A DNA stretch of 64,000 nt from Acanthococcus lagerstroemiae (Eukaryota; Arthropoda; Insecta; Hemiptera; Eriococcidae). The notes under the pieces are model-generated. The model worked only from the letters and a program-made list of their open reading frames with translations, had not been told where the DNA came from and did no database searches. Position numbers and translations under genes: made by a program. This document shows, in pieces, positions 23,265-33,299 of the stretch. The number at the start of each line of letters is the position of its first letter. The first letter of the stretch is position 1. The stretch spans positions 45,768,955-45,832,954 of the forward strand of contig CM063111.1 in assembly GCA_031841125.1 (NCBI GenBank), in the 5' to 3' direction.

Positions 23265-23901
23265 ATGTTTAAAAAGAAGACTAGAGGTGATAGAAACAAG
23301 GATGAAAGTTGTTTCTTCGCAAATCTAATGATGAATCGAGTATTTGTTTCATTTTAGGAAACGAGCTCATAGTTCGAGTATAAGAGATGTTTCAATTTTC
23401 TGAAAATTTTTGAAGCTAATGATTTATAAATACTGTTCTCAGGGTAATCTTCAAGTAAAACATGACGCGATTCGAATCCCTGTTCTAGTTGGAGTGGAAA
23501 TCGAATGGTATGAAGATACGTATGCTAGCGATTTTGTACTTCACAACGATCCTGTTTATCAAAAAATAACAGATCGCCGAAAACGTGATGTATATCGAAC
23601 AATGAAGAAATGGGAATTTATACTCTCGCTCAACGATCCCACAATAAACAGTCTGAAACAAGATATTTTACGATCAAATATTACTCCAATGGATGCCGAG
23701 AAATTAGCTGTGTTTGCAGAATCCGTTGCTGTTTTGAAAAACGATATTTCAGACCGAACGATCCACGCGTTGAAAATGGAATTTGGAGGCAGGGTACCTA
23801 GCAGTGTTAATATCATGAAGAAACCTCCCTTTGACGAGTGCGCTTCAATCTTAGTAAGAAAGTTGCTTACATTATCAACTACAGAATATTTGGATGAATA
23901 A
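23265..23901 (+). CDS. Unrecognised two-exon gene, 177 aa
   Basis: Exon 1 runs 23265-23339 from ATG to CGA before GTATTT. Exon 2 runs 23443-23901 after TGTTCTCAG. Phases agree (0/0), giving 177 residues, and an AATAAA lies at 24025-24030, about 125 bases after the stop. The protein begins with a basic stretch (MFKKKTRGDRNKDE), then has a hydrophobic segment (IRIPVLVGVEIEWYED) and a charged, probably helical second half ending in KLLTLSTTEYLDE. I do not recognise a family. GAG|GTATTT donors are used twice in the Pep-like gene, so the donor here is plausible. It lies between duplicated repeats and upstream of transposase-like ORFs in the same direction, so it could be a transposon-borne gene or a host gene. 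Confidence 0.45.
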
Positions 23902-23949
23902 TAGATCGATAGAGAAGTATTAGTATAATTATTGTACTGTTCAAAACGA

Positions 23950-24712
23950 TTTATTATATTATTGTTAATCGTAATAGAAATAAGGTCGGTTATTCGACAC
24001 ATTGTCTTTCTCTCATAATATTCCAATAAATTTCAATCTATTTCTGAGTTCTTTCTCGTGAGTGCCTTTCTTACGGTAGCTAGATGGTTATCGTTTAATT
24101 TAGTTAAGAGCCAATATTTTTATTCGTTTAGTAAAAGCTGTAATGACTCCGCAACCACAGGTTAAGCTCATTCAAAAGAGTGAGCAGCCTCAGTGTTAGG
24201 ATGAATTTTGATGACTTTTTGTAAGAAAGTAGCGTAAAAAATCGATTTTCTAATGAAATGATTGATTTGGAAAAGGAGGAATTCTTTGAAACTATTCGAT
24301 TCTCTCAAATATCATCGCAGAAATCTGTGATTGAGGTAAACTGTGCCAGAAATCTTCCTCACCTTGGGAGTTGAAACAATTTTGAGCTCTCTCTCTGGGA
24401 GACTAAAAAATCAGAAAAAAATGAGTAATTAATGAAAAATTGATACAATAATTCAAAGATTTTGTGACTTGACTTGATGAAACATTATGAGAAAATGGTT
24501 TGATTTTGCTTTAAAAATTGGTAAATCGTCGGTGGCCCGGTTAAAACCTGCTATGTGTCAATGTTATCGAATATCAGTCTTTTACACCAATGGATTTGTA
24601 TTTTCAAGACGGATCGACTGGTAATATCAGTTATGTGAATAGTTCACTTTATGGCCACACAGAGCGCTTAATAAAAAAAACCTGCTATGTGTACTGCTCC
24701 CTTTGACTATAA
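23950..24712. other. Intergenic, no gene recognised
   Basis: AT-rich spacer holding the presumed polyadenylation signal of the upstream gene. The sequence just before 24713 (CTGCTCCCTTTGACTATAAG) resembles a pyrimidine tract with an acceptor, which would fit an upstream exon for the next gene, but I did not find that exon. Confidence 0.4.
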
Positions 24713-26216
24713 GTGGCTACAAGAGTAATAAGGAGACGACGAAGTGAAGAGAGAAAGAAAGGTGCCGGTAAAAAACGTAAGAATATAGGACACGATATTT
24801 TCTTACCCCTGAAAAATGGAGAAAAGAAAAGAGTATGCCGTACATTCTTCCTTAATACATTAGGTCTCAAGAGAGACTCTTTTACACGCTGGGTGCATGG
24901 TGATGTCAATGAAAATGAAAATGTTGAGCCAAATAATAGTCTGTCATGCACTGAAGATGACCCAAATAATCAGTCCGATGCTCCATTAGTACAACCGCGT
25001 AAACGAGGGAGACCAAAAAATTCTAGCCCTGAAGTTAGATCTGTTACAAAATGGATTGTAGAAATTCCAAAAGTGCCAAGCCACTACTGTCGGGCATCAT
25101 CGAAGAAAATTTATGTTGAAGCCTCATTTCTATCCATAAGGCACATGTTCAAAATTTATCGAGAATGGTGTACTGAAAAAAAAGAGCCTGCATGTGGAAG
25201 AGAGAAATTTACCGAAATGATGAAAAGTATGAATATAGGGATTCATCATCCTAGGAAAGATCAGTGTGATATTTGTATAGAGTATTCGCTTGGCACTCTT
25301 TCTGAAGAAGAGTATTCAGCTCATGTCATCAGAAAGGACAAGGGGCGGGCGAAAAAAAATGCATGGAAAGAAAAGGCAGATATGGAAACTAAGGTTGTAA
25401 CGATGGACCTCCAGAGCGTATTAGTGTGCCCGAAAGTTGAAGCGAGTAGTGCCTACTACAGAATGAAACTCCAGCTGCACAACTTCACAATTTACGACTT
25501 GGGCACCCAAGACGTGCTGATGTATGTCTGGCACGAATGTAACGGTGGTGTAACGAGTAATGAATTTACGACCTGCATTGTTAACTACATTCAAAAAAGC
25601 CTCGAAAATCACTCGTACAAAAAATTTGTCCTCATATCCGATGGTTGTAACTACCAAAATAGGAATAAAATTTTAGCAAGCGCTTTGAGCAATCTTGCCG
25701 CAAAAACTTGACGTCGAGATAATACAAATTTTTCTAGAAAAGGGGCACACTATGATGGAGGTTGACAGTGTACACAGTACACTCGAACATTACTTTACCT
25801 CTCCAATCTATTCGCCGAATGAATACATCGCAAGGATGAGGATGGCAAGACCACGGCAACCTTACAATATTGAGGTACTCACCTTCAATTTCTTTGATGA
25901 TTATACGAGTGTGGCCGGGCTGCCTTCATTAAGACCCGGAAAGAAAACTGGAGACCCGACTGTGACTGACATAAGACAACTACATTACATGCCTAATGGT
26001 GATATATACTATGATCTGAATTTTGAAGATGAGTGGAAAGGGCTACCAGTCAGATGGCCCTTGACAGCAAGATTGTCTACTTCAGTCTCAAAAAATTCAA
26101 AGCTGTATAAGAAGATGATCCCAATCACAAAAGATAAGTACACACATCTGCAGTCACTGAAATCTGTAATAGCTCAAGATCACCATGCCTTCTATGATTC
26201 TCTCCCTCATCTCTAA
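24713..26216 (+). pseudogene. DDE-type transposase-like gene, frameshifted
   Basis: Two overlapping frames (to 25711, then from 25695) read as one protein of about 500 residues. It opens with a basic region containing an AT-hook-like 'RKRGRPKNSS'. Next come 'HHPRKDQCDICIEY' (a CxxC zinc-binding candidate), 'VVTMDLQSVLVCP' (possible first catalytic Asp), 'LISDGCNYQNRNK' (possible second Asp), and 'LEKGHTMMEVDSVHSTLE' after the shift. This D...SDGCxxQNxN...GHxxxxxD layout is shared with a family of DDE transposase-like proteins of insects and cnidarians; I will not name a superfamily. The frame change falls at GCAAAAACTTG (about 25701). There is no in-frame ATG before codon 144 or so, so an upstream exon or 5' loss is likely. 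The gene at 26497 is a diverged relative. Confidence 0.65.
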
Positions 26217-26496
26217 TTAAGCAGTTTTTATTAATTAATTTTAAGTTGTTGTCATTGTTACTATCATAATTTTATTATGAAGACAATGAATTTAATTTCA
26301 ATTTTGACCAAAAATGGTGCTCATTATTATTATTTTAAGCATTCTTATAGTTAGTAATTTTCATCAAAAATTGCGTTCCTTATGATTACTATACTATGTT
26401 AATTTTGACCAAAATTGACAGTTTTTTATTATATTATTAAGTAACTTGCATGAAAAATTTTGTTCCTTTCATTACCAGTTTATTTAAGTAACTTTC

Positions 26497-27423
26497 ATGG
26501 AATTTTTCATGAAGATAAACGAAGTAAAAAATATGTATAAAGACGATGAATCGGTTGCAGTACTCTCTTTTGATTTCATGCAAAATCTGCAGCTACCATT
26601 GGTTCCAATTCAGTCGGCATTTTATTTACGTCAGTTGACTGTCAATCTTTTTTGCATTCATAACGAGAAAACCGGAAATTCGTCTTTATTTTTATATCCA
26701 GAAATAGTTGGCGGAAAAGGACCAAACGAAGTTTGCAGTTTTTTGTTCAACTACATTACGAAGGAACTACCGAATTCTGTCACTCGATTGCATCTTTTCT
26801 CAGACGGATGTGGAGGACAGAATAAAAATCATACGATGATTCGTCTAATGTGTGCCCTAACAACAATCGAACGATTCCAGACAACTGACCAATATTTTCC
26901 GCTGCGAGGTCATTCGTTTCTGTCATGTGACAGAGATTTTTCTGTTATCAAAAGAACTTTGCGTAAATTCGACCGGATTTATTCAATTAAAGATTACGCC
27001 GCTATTATTCTTCAGTCCAGCGCTAAGAAAAGGTTCTCCTTGCAACTCGTTCAGCCATGGGACATACTCGATTTCAAATCCTGGTGGGCGCCATATTACA
27101 AAAGAAACGTAATATCGAATGAAACGAAAGGAAGAAACACCCAACGCTGCGATAAGGAGCAATTTGAAGTGAGTACATACCGCCACTTTTCGTTCAGAAA
27201 AGATTTCCCAGGTGTTGTGAGCACTACATCTTACATCGGTGAACCCACGTACTCGACCTTCAATATGGCGACTTCGGCAAAAATAAATCGAATGTATTGG
27301 CCTACCGAAGAAAGTAAGGAACGAGAGCCCTTGGATGCTGAGAAAAAAAAAGACTTGCTCAAGTTTCTGCCTTATATCCCTAAGAAATACCGCAGCTTTT
27401 ATCGAACTATTGCCCGGAACTGA
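26497..27423 (+). CDS. DDE-type transposase-like protein, 308 aa, 5' short
   Basis: An uninterrupted 308-codon frame from ATG to TGA. It shares the layout of the preceding gene: 'VLSFDFMQNLQLP' (possible first Asp, residues 23-35), 'LFSDGCGGQNKNH' (second Asp, about 100-112) and 'LRGHSFLSCDRDFSVIKR' (third block, about 137-155). Then follow a Trp-rich region (DFKSWWAPYYK) and a basic C-terminus. It lacks the N-terminal basic and CxxC region seen in its neighbour, so either the start is in an undetected upstream exon or the copy is 5' truncated. The two proteins are far from identical, so they are separate lineages of one family rather than a recent duplication. No terminal inverted repeats were found around either. 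Confidence 0.65.
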   Translation: MEFFMKINEVKNMYKDDESVAVLSFDFMQNLQLPLVPIQSAFYLRQLTVNLFCIHNEKTGNSSLFLYPEIVGGKGPNEVCSFLFNYITKELPNSVTRLHLFSDGCGGQNKNHTMIRLMCALTTIERFQTTDQYFPLRGHSFLSCDRDFSVIKRTLRKFDRIYSIKDYAAIILQSSAKKRFSLQLVQPWDILDFKSWWAPYYKRNVISNETKGRNTQRCDKEQFEVSTYRHFSFRKDFPGVVSTTSYIGEPTYSTFNMATSAKINRMYWPTEESKEREPLDAEKKKDLLKFLPYIPKKYRSFYRTIARN

Positions 27424-27722
27424 AAGTTTATTATTTAAAAAATTTACTCATTATTACTAAGCATCGAAATTTACGTTTAAAATGTTAGTTGTATTTTAAT
27501 AAAGTCGAAAATCTTACGTTTTATTTTTATAAAGTCGAAAATGTAACGTTATTAATATCGAAAAGCAAAGAAGTTTGGTTTATGTTCTTTCTTTTATTTA
27601 TTTTTTATAAATATTGAAGTAATAAAAAGGTTCAGAAGACGACTTGATCGACTTTTAATTTCATTTTGTGGCAAAATATACCTCTTTTCAGCGAAAAAAT
27701 TTGAACAAAAAAAATCTATTAT

Positions 27723-27926
27723 AGAAAGGGCGTAAGTCCTGTAACTTTAATTAAAGCGCACAAAGTTGTGCTTAACTGAAAAATTGATGTAATTAGTGAA
27801 AAATACTCGGGTTGATGAGTACTTTTTAGTGGCGCAATCGTTTTTCAAAAATTTTTGAAAGTTCAGTGGAAAAACAGTTTTTTCCTTATCCAGTAAAATT
27901 TTGTTTTTGTGACTTACGCCCTTTCT
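27723..27926. mobile_element. Small inverted-repeat element (MITE-like)
   Basis: The ends AGAAAGGGCGTAAGTC and GACTTACGCCCTTTCT are perfect 16-base inverted copies about 200 bases apart. An inner shorter palindrome (GCGCACAAAGTTGTGC) is also present near 27757. No reading frame. The target duplication is uncertain (TTA/TAA-like bases outside both ends). Confidence 0.65.
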
Positions 27927-28007
27927 CTAATAAGTGATTCAATTGAAAATAAGTCTGATTGAGTCTTGAACAAAATTTTCGTTCATCTTAAATGATACTT
28001 GAAAATA

Positions 28008-28109
28008 CTGTATGTAGGGTGTGACAATTCACAATTTCTTCTTCTGTAGTACAGAGCGCTTTCGGCTGTTATGCCATCCTCAGTGGAGTACGGCACACCC
28101 TACATACAG
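28008..28109. repeat. 102-bp perfect-ended inverted repeat
   Basis: CTGTATGTAGGGTGTG at 28008-28023 and CACACCCTACATACAG at 28094-28109 are perfect inverted copies. Between them lie AGAGCGCTTTCGGCTGTTAT and TCCTCAGTGGAG. It is probably a very small MITE or the folded end of a SINE-like element. Confidence 0.6.
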
Positions 28110-28139
28110 AATTTACCAAGTTCACTCACACCCCAACAT

Positions 28140-28350
28140 GGACACGAAACTTGAAAAAGCTTAAAGAGCCTTGAATAAATGCAAAAAGTTCTGATAAGTT
28201 CAGAAAAGCTTTAAAAAGCCTTTAGCAAGTCCGCAAGAGCCATAAAGAGTTTTGAACAAGTATTGGATGGTCTTAGCGAATCTTAAGAAAGTTAGGAAGG
28301 GTCTTACAGAGCATTCAACTGGTTTAGAATAAGTATGAACGAATATTTTT
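28140..28350. repeat. Degenerate CTTGAA-word tract, short copy
   Basis: Words such as CTTGAAAAAGCTTAAAGAGC, CTTGAATAAATGC and TCTTAGCGAATCTTAAG recur every 20-25 bases. The style matches the much longer tract in 57.2-60.5 kb. It has no coding potential. Confidence 0.5.
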
Positions 28351-28839
28351 ATAAGTTTTGACCGAGTTAGTCAGCACGAAGCCCGTTAGAAAGTGGTAAA
28401 CTTAGTTTCAAGTCTTGGTTGCGTCACTACTTAGTTATCATTCTCTTTGACTTAGGACTTTTCGGAATAACACTTTATTACGATGATGATTATAAAGCAG
28501 AATATAGAGGAAAGCACAATATTTTAGATATTGGGTGTTGTGTTGCATTATGTAGTTCCTATCTGCTCACCAGACAACGTCGCTAACTCAAAATTATTAG
28601 AAAGTGACTTAGGCGTTTTTGGTATGCTGGCCTTCAAATGTTTACGTATCTCTCACCCATTTAGTATCCTATTACTGAAAATAAGGGTATTTAAAACAAA
28701 TTAAACAAAAAAAAAATAGTTTTGAATTTTGTAAGAATCTACACGGAAAATGTCTGCGATCTCATGAATTTTTGTTGTGAAATCTCAAGAATGTTCATGG
28801 GAGGGATTTGGCCACACTAATGATTAATAGTGACGATTC

Positions 28840-29280
28840 GCGTGTGTGGTCAATATTCCCCTACTATGTCAAGCAAAATTTTACTGCATCATGACCATGA
28901 GTGGTCCCGTGTCGCTACACGTAGTAGATTTCTTGAAGGCTCACGGCATCGAAACTGTACCCCACCCACCATACACACCAGATTTAGCCCCACGACCTCT
29001 GGCTATTTCCTGAAGTCAAGTTTATGCTTAGGGAACGAGAATTCAAGAGCAATTCAAGACCAGTGACGAGGTCGTCAAAGCTGTGGAGGCGCGCTGCAAA
29101 AAGCTCCAGAGATATGGTCCTGCGTATGTGTTTAGAAAGTGACAGGAACGGGGGAAAAGTTTATGAAGACTGAGGGGGCTACTTTGAAAAACAGCTTGTA
29201 AATTTGGAAGACCGAATTAATATTGTCCCGTAGAGGGTTTTTATCATTACTTTATAGTCCAGAAGAATTAGCATTTTTGA
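28840..29280 (+). pseudogene. Mariner-like transposase relic
   Basis: Across several frame breaks the plus strand gives 'ILLHHDHE' (about 28870), then 'HPPYTPDLAPR'-like residues (about 28965) and 'VKAVEARCKKL' (about 29070). These are the C-terminal blocks of mariner transposases: the HDNA(R)-type segment holding the second Asp, the Y-SPDL-AP block holding the third, and the tail. The family's third-Asp region is damaged, and only the 3' third remains, so it cannot be active. Confidence 0.65.
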
Positions 29281-29827
29281 TGGAATTAATTGCAGCACAG
29301 CTGAAACCGTCTTCGGAAAAGCCCTGTAATTTCCCCCCTCCGCCGGTGTGAGCATCACCCCCCAAAGTCCAAAAAGTACCCCCGGAAACTGTCACTGACT
29401 TGTACCTAGCTTAAAATTAAGTTACAGGTAAAAATATTCCCTACCAAAATTAAAGATCGTAAAATTTTTTACAAAAATGATATCTTTGTTTTTTTTTCGT
29501 GAATCCCATACCAACCAAGATAATTAGCGTTTAAGATCACACAAGCATGTAAATACGGAGTAACCTACGACGTGCGCGGTATAGGAACTCTGAAATAGTC
29601 ACTCTAACATGCGAGAAGCGTTGAACGCTGTAATTTTAAATCCGTATACCCAGTAGCGTATTTAAGGGGAGGGGGTCCGGGTTCAACCCCCCCCCCCCCA
29701 TAGCAAAAAAAAGCTCTAAAATAATATGAAAACCTTTTTTTCTCTCTTTCTCTCTTGAAGGAATACCCTCAAAATCAAAAGTCAACCCCCCATCCTACCA
29801 TGATTTCATCCTAGATACACTACTGCC

Positions 29828-30007
29828 TATTCGGACTTCCCAGACCGATGGCGCGCTAGCATCGGACCTTCCTCCCTTTCCGCACTTCAGGAAATAGTGC
29901 CATAGAATTCTTATCAACGTTAGGATACACTGTACGTAAACAATGCCTAGCATCTCATGTAATCCTAACGTTGATAAGGTTCTGTTGAATCTTGGGAAGT
30001 CCGAATA
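29828..30007. mobile_element. Small nested palindromic element
   Basis: The outer ends TATTCGGACTTCCCA and TGGGAAGTCCGAATA are perfect inverted copies 180 bases apart. An inner pair, TTATCAACGTTAGGAT (29911-29926) and ATCCTAACGTTGATAA (29962-29977), is also perfect. The strand could fold into a two-tier stem. No frame, and no clear target duplication. Confidence 0.65.
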
Positions 30008-30154
30008 CTAGTTGGACCAGCTTGTTTTAGAAACCGGATTGAAGACAGACAATAGATATGGAGCGACATGACTATTGGCGTTTGGACACTCCTGTAGGTG
30101 CGCTAGTGTAGTGGACGAAAATATGATCAGGGTATTTTTACCACAAAAACATGT

Positions 30155-31538
30155 GCCTGCCTCGTGCTGTCCCATTCTATACACATGTTATTTAGTTATC
30201 TGATGCGAAGTGTGGCCAGGCGTTATGGGCAGCAGAGACCGGAGCCTGAACGACGTGGGGGCGCTTTGAAATGGGATTAATTCGGGGTAGTACATGCGTG
30301 TAAATTGCTCGTTCGTCCTCGACTAAGTTCATTATTATAATTGTTATTCCTTATAGTTTCGGCACTAGGATAATTCTCGTGCCTTAACCGCTATGACGAG
30401 TTAACTCGCTCCCGACAACTACATATTAATATTTACTGGTGATTTTGATACATATTGTCCCGTAGAGAACGTTCCTCATAAGTACATATTTCCACCCTGA
30501 ACGCAATTATTTGCTGACACGGTCGAGTAAACAGCCGGTGTTTCTCTTACTACTTGGTTCACCTTTATTGAGGTATTTACCAGATTTAGTTAGTGTGGCA
30601 TGGAAACACGTGAATACGCTTCAAAAATCGACGTCACGGAGTTCCGCAGGCATTAGTACGTCCTCTCATCTCTCTTTTCCCGCAACCCGCTTTTCCACCT
30701 TTCCTCTCTGTCCATCCAGCGATTTGTCTGTGCTCCACATACAAACGTTTATCTTCCTGCATGAAAACTCTTGCAGTTTTCCTCCCTCTACCCCTCCCGC
30801 ACTACTGGTATCGGCAGCTAATTGCAATCGAGGCGGTGTACTGTGAGTGAATCTGTCTTTGGACAGCGAACGTCTTTTTTTTTACACTTTTTTTCTCTAA
30901 GACAGAGCTTTTCTGGTCGTTTTGATTTTCATTTTTTTGACTTCTTTTTTTACGTTTTTAAGAGCGTTCTGGGTGTGGACCCTTTTCCCACCCGACACCG
31001 CGACCTCGAGTGTAATTTTGGTGCGATTTTCCGCGACCTGCCGAGCTCCGCGACTTTTCTTTTTTCTTCAACCCGGGACCTGACCGCGTGTTCGCGAACT
31101 TTCTCGTGCGGCTCTTTTAGCCGCAGTTTTGTGACCGCCACCGCGTCCGTGGAGTTTTTTGGTTTCTTTATAAATAAATGTCTGTCCGCGATGTATAACC
31201 TGCGTTATTCTTTTTCCTTTTTGAAGTGCACCGCGTGAATGACATGAGGTCGTAAGTACCTTTTATGTAAGAGAGAATGTAAGGGATTATGGCGTAGAGA
31301 GAGAGAGAGAGAGAGATGTCTTAGCTTTTCTTTCTACTTTTCTTGCTTCTGGCCCCGGAACTATAGAATATTCAACATGTGATCTGGATAACCGCCTTCC
31401 AAAGCCCTGGCACTTCCCGCTTCCTGGGCGAGTCTCGTATGAGCTAGTCGTAGCTTTTCCCAGGCCCTTTCGGATGCCTGCATTTTTTGAGCATTGACGC
31501 CGATTTTCTGACTTAAGCACGTACTCGCTGATAAACGG
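30155..31538. repeat. Long direct repeat A, copy 2
   Basis: Second copy of the 16544-17965 segment, in the same orientation, with scattered single-base changes and two short deletions (near 30246 and 30457). Its GA microsatellite (about 31297) is slightly longer than in copy 1. Here it is followed after only about 85 bases by a full copy of repeat B. Confidence 0.85.
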
Positions 31539-31624
31539 AAGGTATCAACAGTACAATGTGCGCATGTTTGTGAGCGATCGAAATACCTTGGTTTTTCTTT
31601 GGTTGGTCGTTCATAAAAATGCCA

Positions 31625-32944
31625 ACTGAACTGACTGACTTCCTGTGATTACTGCAATTAAGAGGTTGTATACGATTTCAAATTATTTATAAATTATCAT
31701 TATTTCAGTCTAAGAAAACGATTTTAAGTAAGTTATTCCAGGAATGGGAGAAAAATCATATGGAGGACTGAGCACAAGGAGTGGCAAAGTCGGATTTTTC
31801 AGTGAGCTAACCCTGATATCGGTTAGCATCGTCTGTCATATCAAAGAAATAGGACATTTGCACTCGGCCTATCATAGAAATCTTTAGGTCCAGAAGATCA
31901 TTAACAAAAAGACAAAACGGTCAAAAAATCAAGATCCAAAAATGTAACGACTCGTATTGTTCAAAAGGCTGGTTGCCTGGAGCCTGCATGAGAAGGTGGT
32001 ATACAGCGCGCATAGCACAGGGATGATTCTACCAACTACTTCTAAATTACTGACAACATAGCTAGTCGAAGCCGTAATGAGCGGCCATATTGGAACGATC
32101 CGTACGTAATATGAGGCTCAAGAGTGAACGGACTAATTAATGTTACCGAAGTATTGTGTTCAATTACGCCTATTAAACAGATATACATCAAATTATTTTC
32201 ATTCAGCGTATTTTTATGAATCAAATCATTAAAAAAATCATTAGATTCGTGATTTGAATTACCTTAATTTCTAAAATGATCGAAGATCACGATTTAAAAT
32301 TAGAAAGATCTTAAAAATCGGGCAAAATCGTGATCGAAAGATCAAAAAGATCAGGCCATAAGCTTTTTAATGGTCTCAGGGGTGTCAAATCAATGGTCAC
32401 TGGCTTAAGCTTAGCTAATGGCATTAAAGCTACTGGTTATTTGGATTATGGCTTGAAACTAATTTTCCGGCCATAAATAAGGCTTAATGCTGTTTGGGTT
32501 ATGGCTCATCATTGCACGTGAGTTACGTAGTTGACTTCAGTCACAAGTTAAGAAGTTTGCAATATTTCCCACCAATTTGATAACTGATAAGACCAATTCA
32601 AAAGAGTGAATTCCTCATACATGAATGATAGTAAATTTTTTATCAACTTATTTACAAATTATTTTTATTATTCTTTGACTTTTGGCATTAGCTGAATTGA
32701 TAAGTTCAAACGATAAAACTTAGCTTATGGCTGACTTATGGACTAAACTCCGAGTTGCAGAATTCGCCTGACTGGCTTTTGGCTAAATGAATAACGATTG
32801 AAATTGTCACTTAAGCTTTAGCTTAAGCCACTAATGGCTTCAGTTTAACATCCCTGTCTCAAAATGATTTTTTAATCTGAATCCGTAACCTTTTCCAAAT
32901 TTCTAAATGATCTGGAGATCGTGAACTTAATCACTGGATGGTCT
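31625..32944. repeat. Long repeat B, copy 3
   Basis: Full-length match to 21076-22397 in the same orientation. It keeps the roughly 21-base segment that copy 1 lost but has its own deletion of about 27 bases near 31810, which removes the last residues of the minus-strand open stretch noted in the other copies. It ends at CACTGGATGGTCT, exactly where copy 1 ends. Confidence 0.85.
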
Positions 32945-32995
32945 TGCTCATCCCTGTTTTATTTCACGTATTTTTTCTCAGACATGATTTACCGA

Positions 32996-33178
32996 TATAC
33001 AGGGTTAGTCAGTTTCCTTCCGCCATAGGAAAAGTCCGTTACGCTGAACGAAGTATGACTCAACGTGGACGCGCCACACGAATAGTGTGTAGCGCGCCCA
33101 GCTGATAACAGATATTCAGTGTAACGGTGTTTTCCTACGGCGGAAAGAAAACTGACTAATCCTGTATACTTCTCTTTT
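32996..33178. mobile_element. Mariner-type MITE
   Basis: TATACAGGGTTAGTCAGTTT on the left and AAACTGACTAATCCTGTATA on the right are inverted copies with one or two differences, and homology continues inward (CTTCCGCC / GGCGGAAAG). The element most likely begins at CAGG inside TA target dinucleotides, the known pattern of the Tc1/mariner superfamily. The loop carries GC-rich unique sequence. It lies about 120 bases downstream of the TBC1D13 stop codon. Confidence 0.75.
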
Positions 33179-33299
33179 CCCAGAGCATAGCTATACGTGT
33201 TTATAACATAAGGTGTAGAAGGGGGGGGGACTGAGAACTGTGGAGCTGAATAGAGAGAGGCAAAAAAAAAAGTAAGGATGGAAAGAGAAACAATACTAC

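Noticed and set aside
16544..31538. One LTR retrotransposon bounded by repeat A as LTRs
   Set aside because: The 12-kb interior has no gag, protease, integrase or LTR-type RT, and the repeat lacks clear TG...CA ends.
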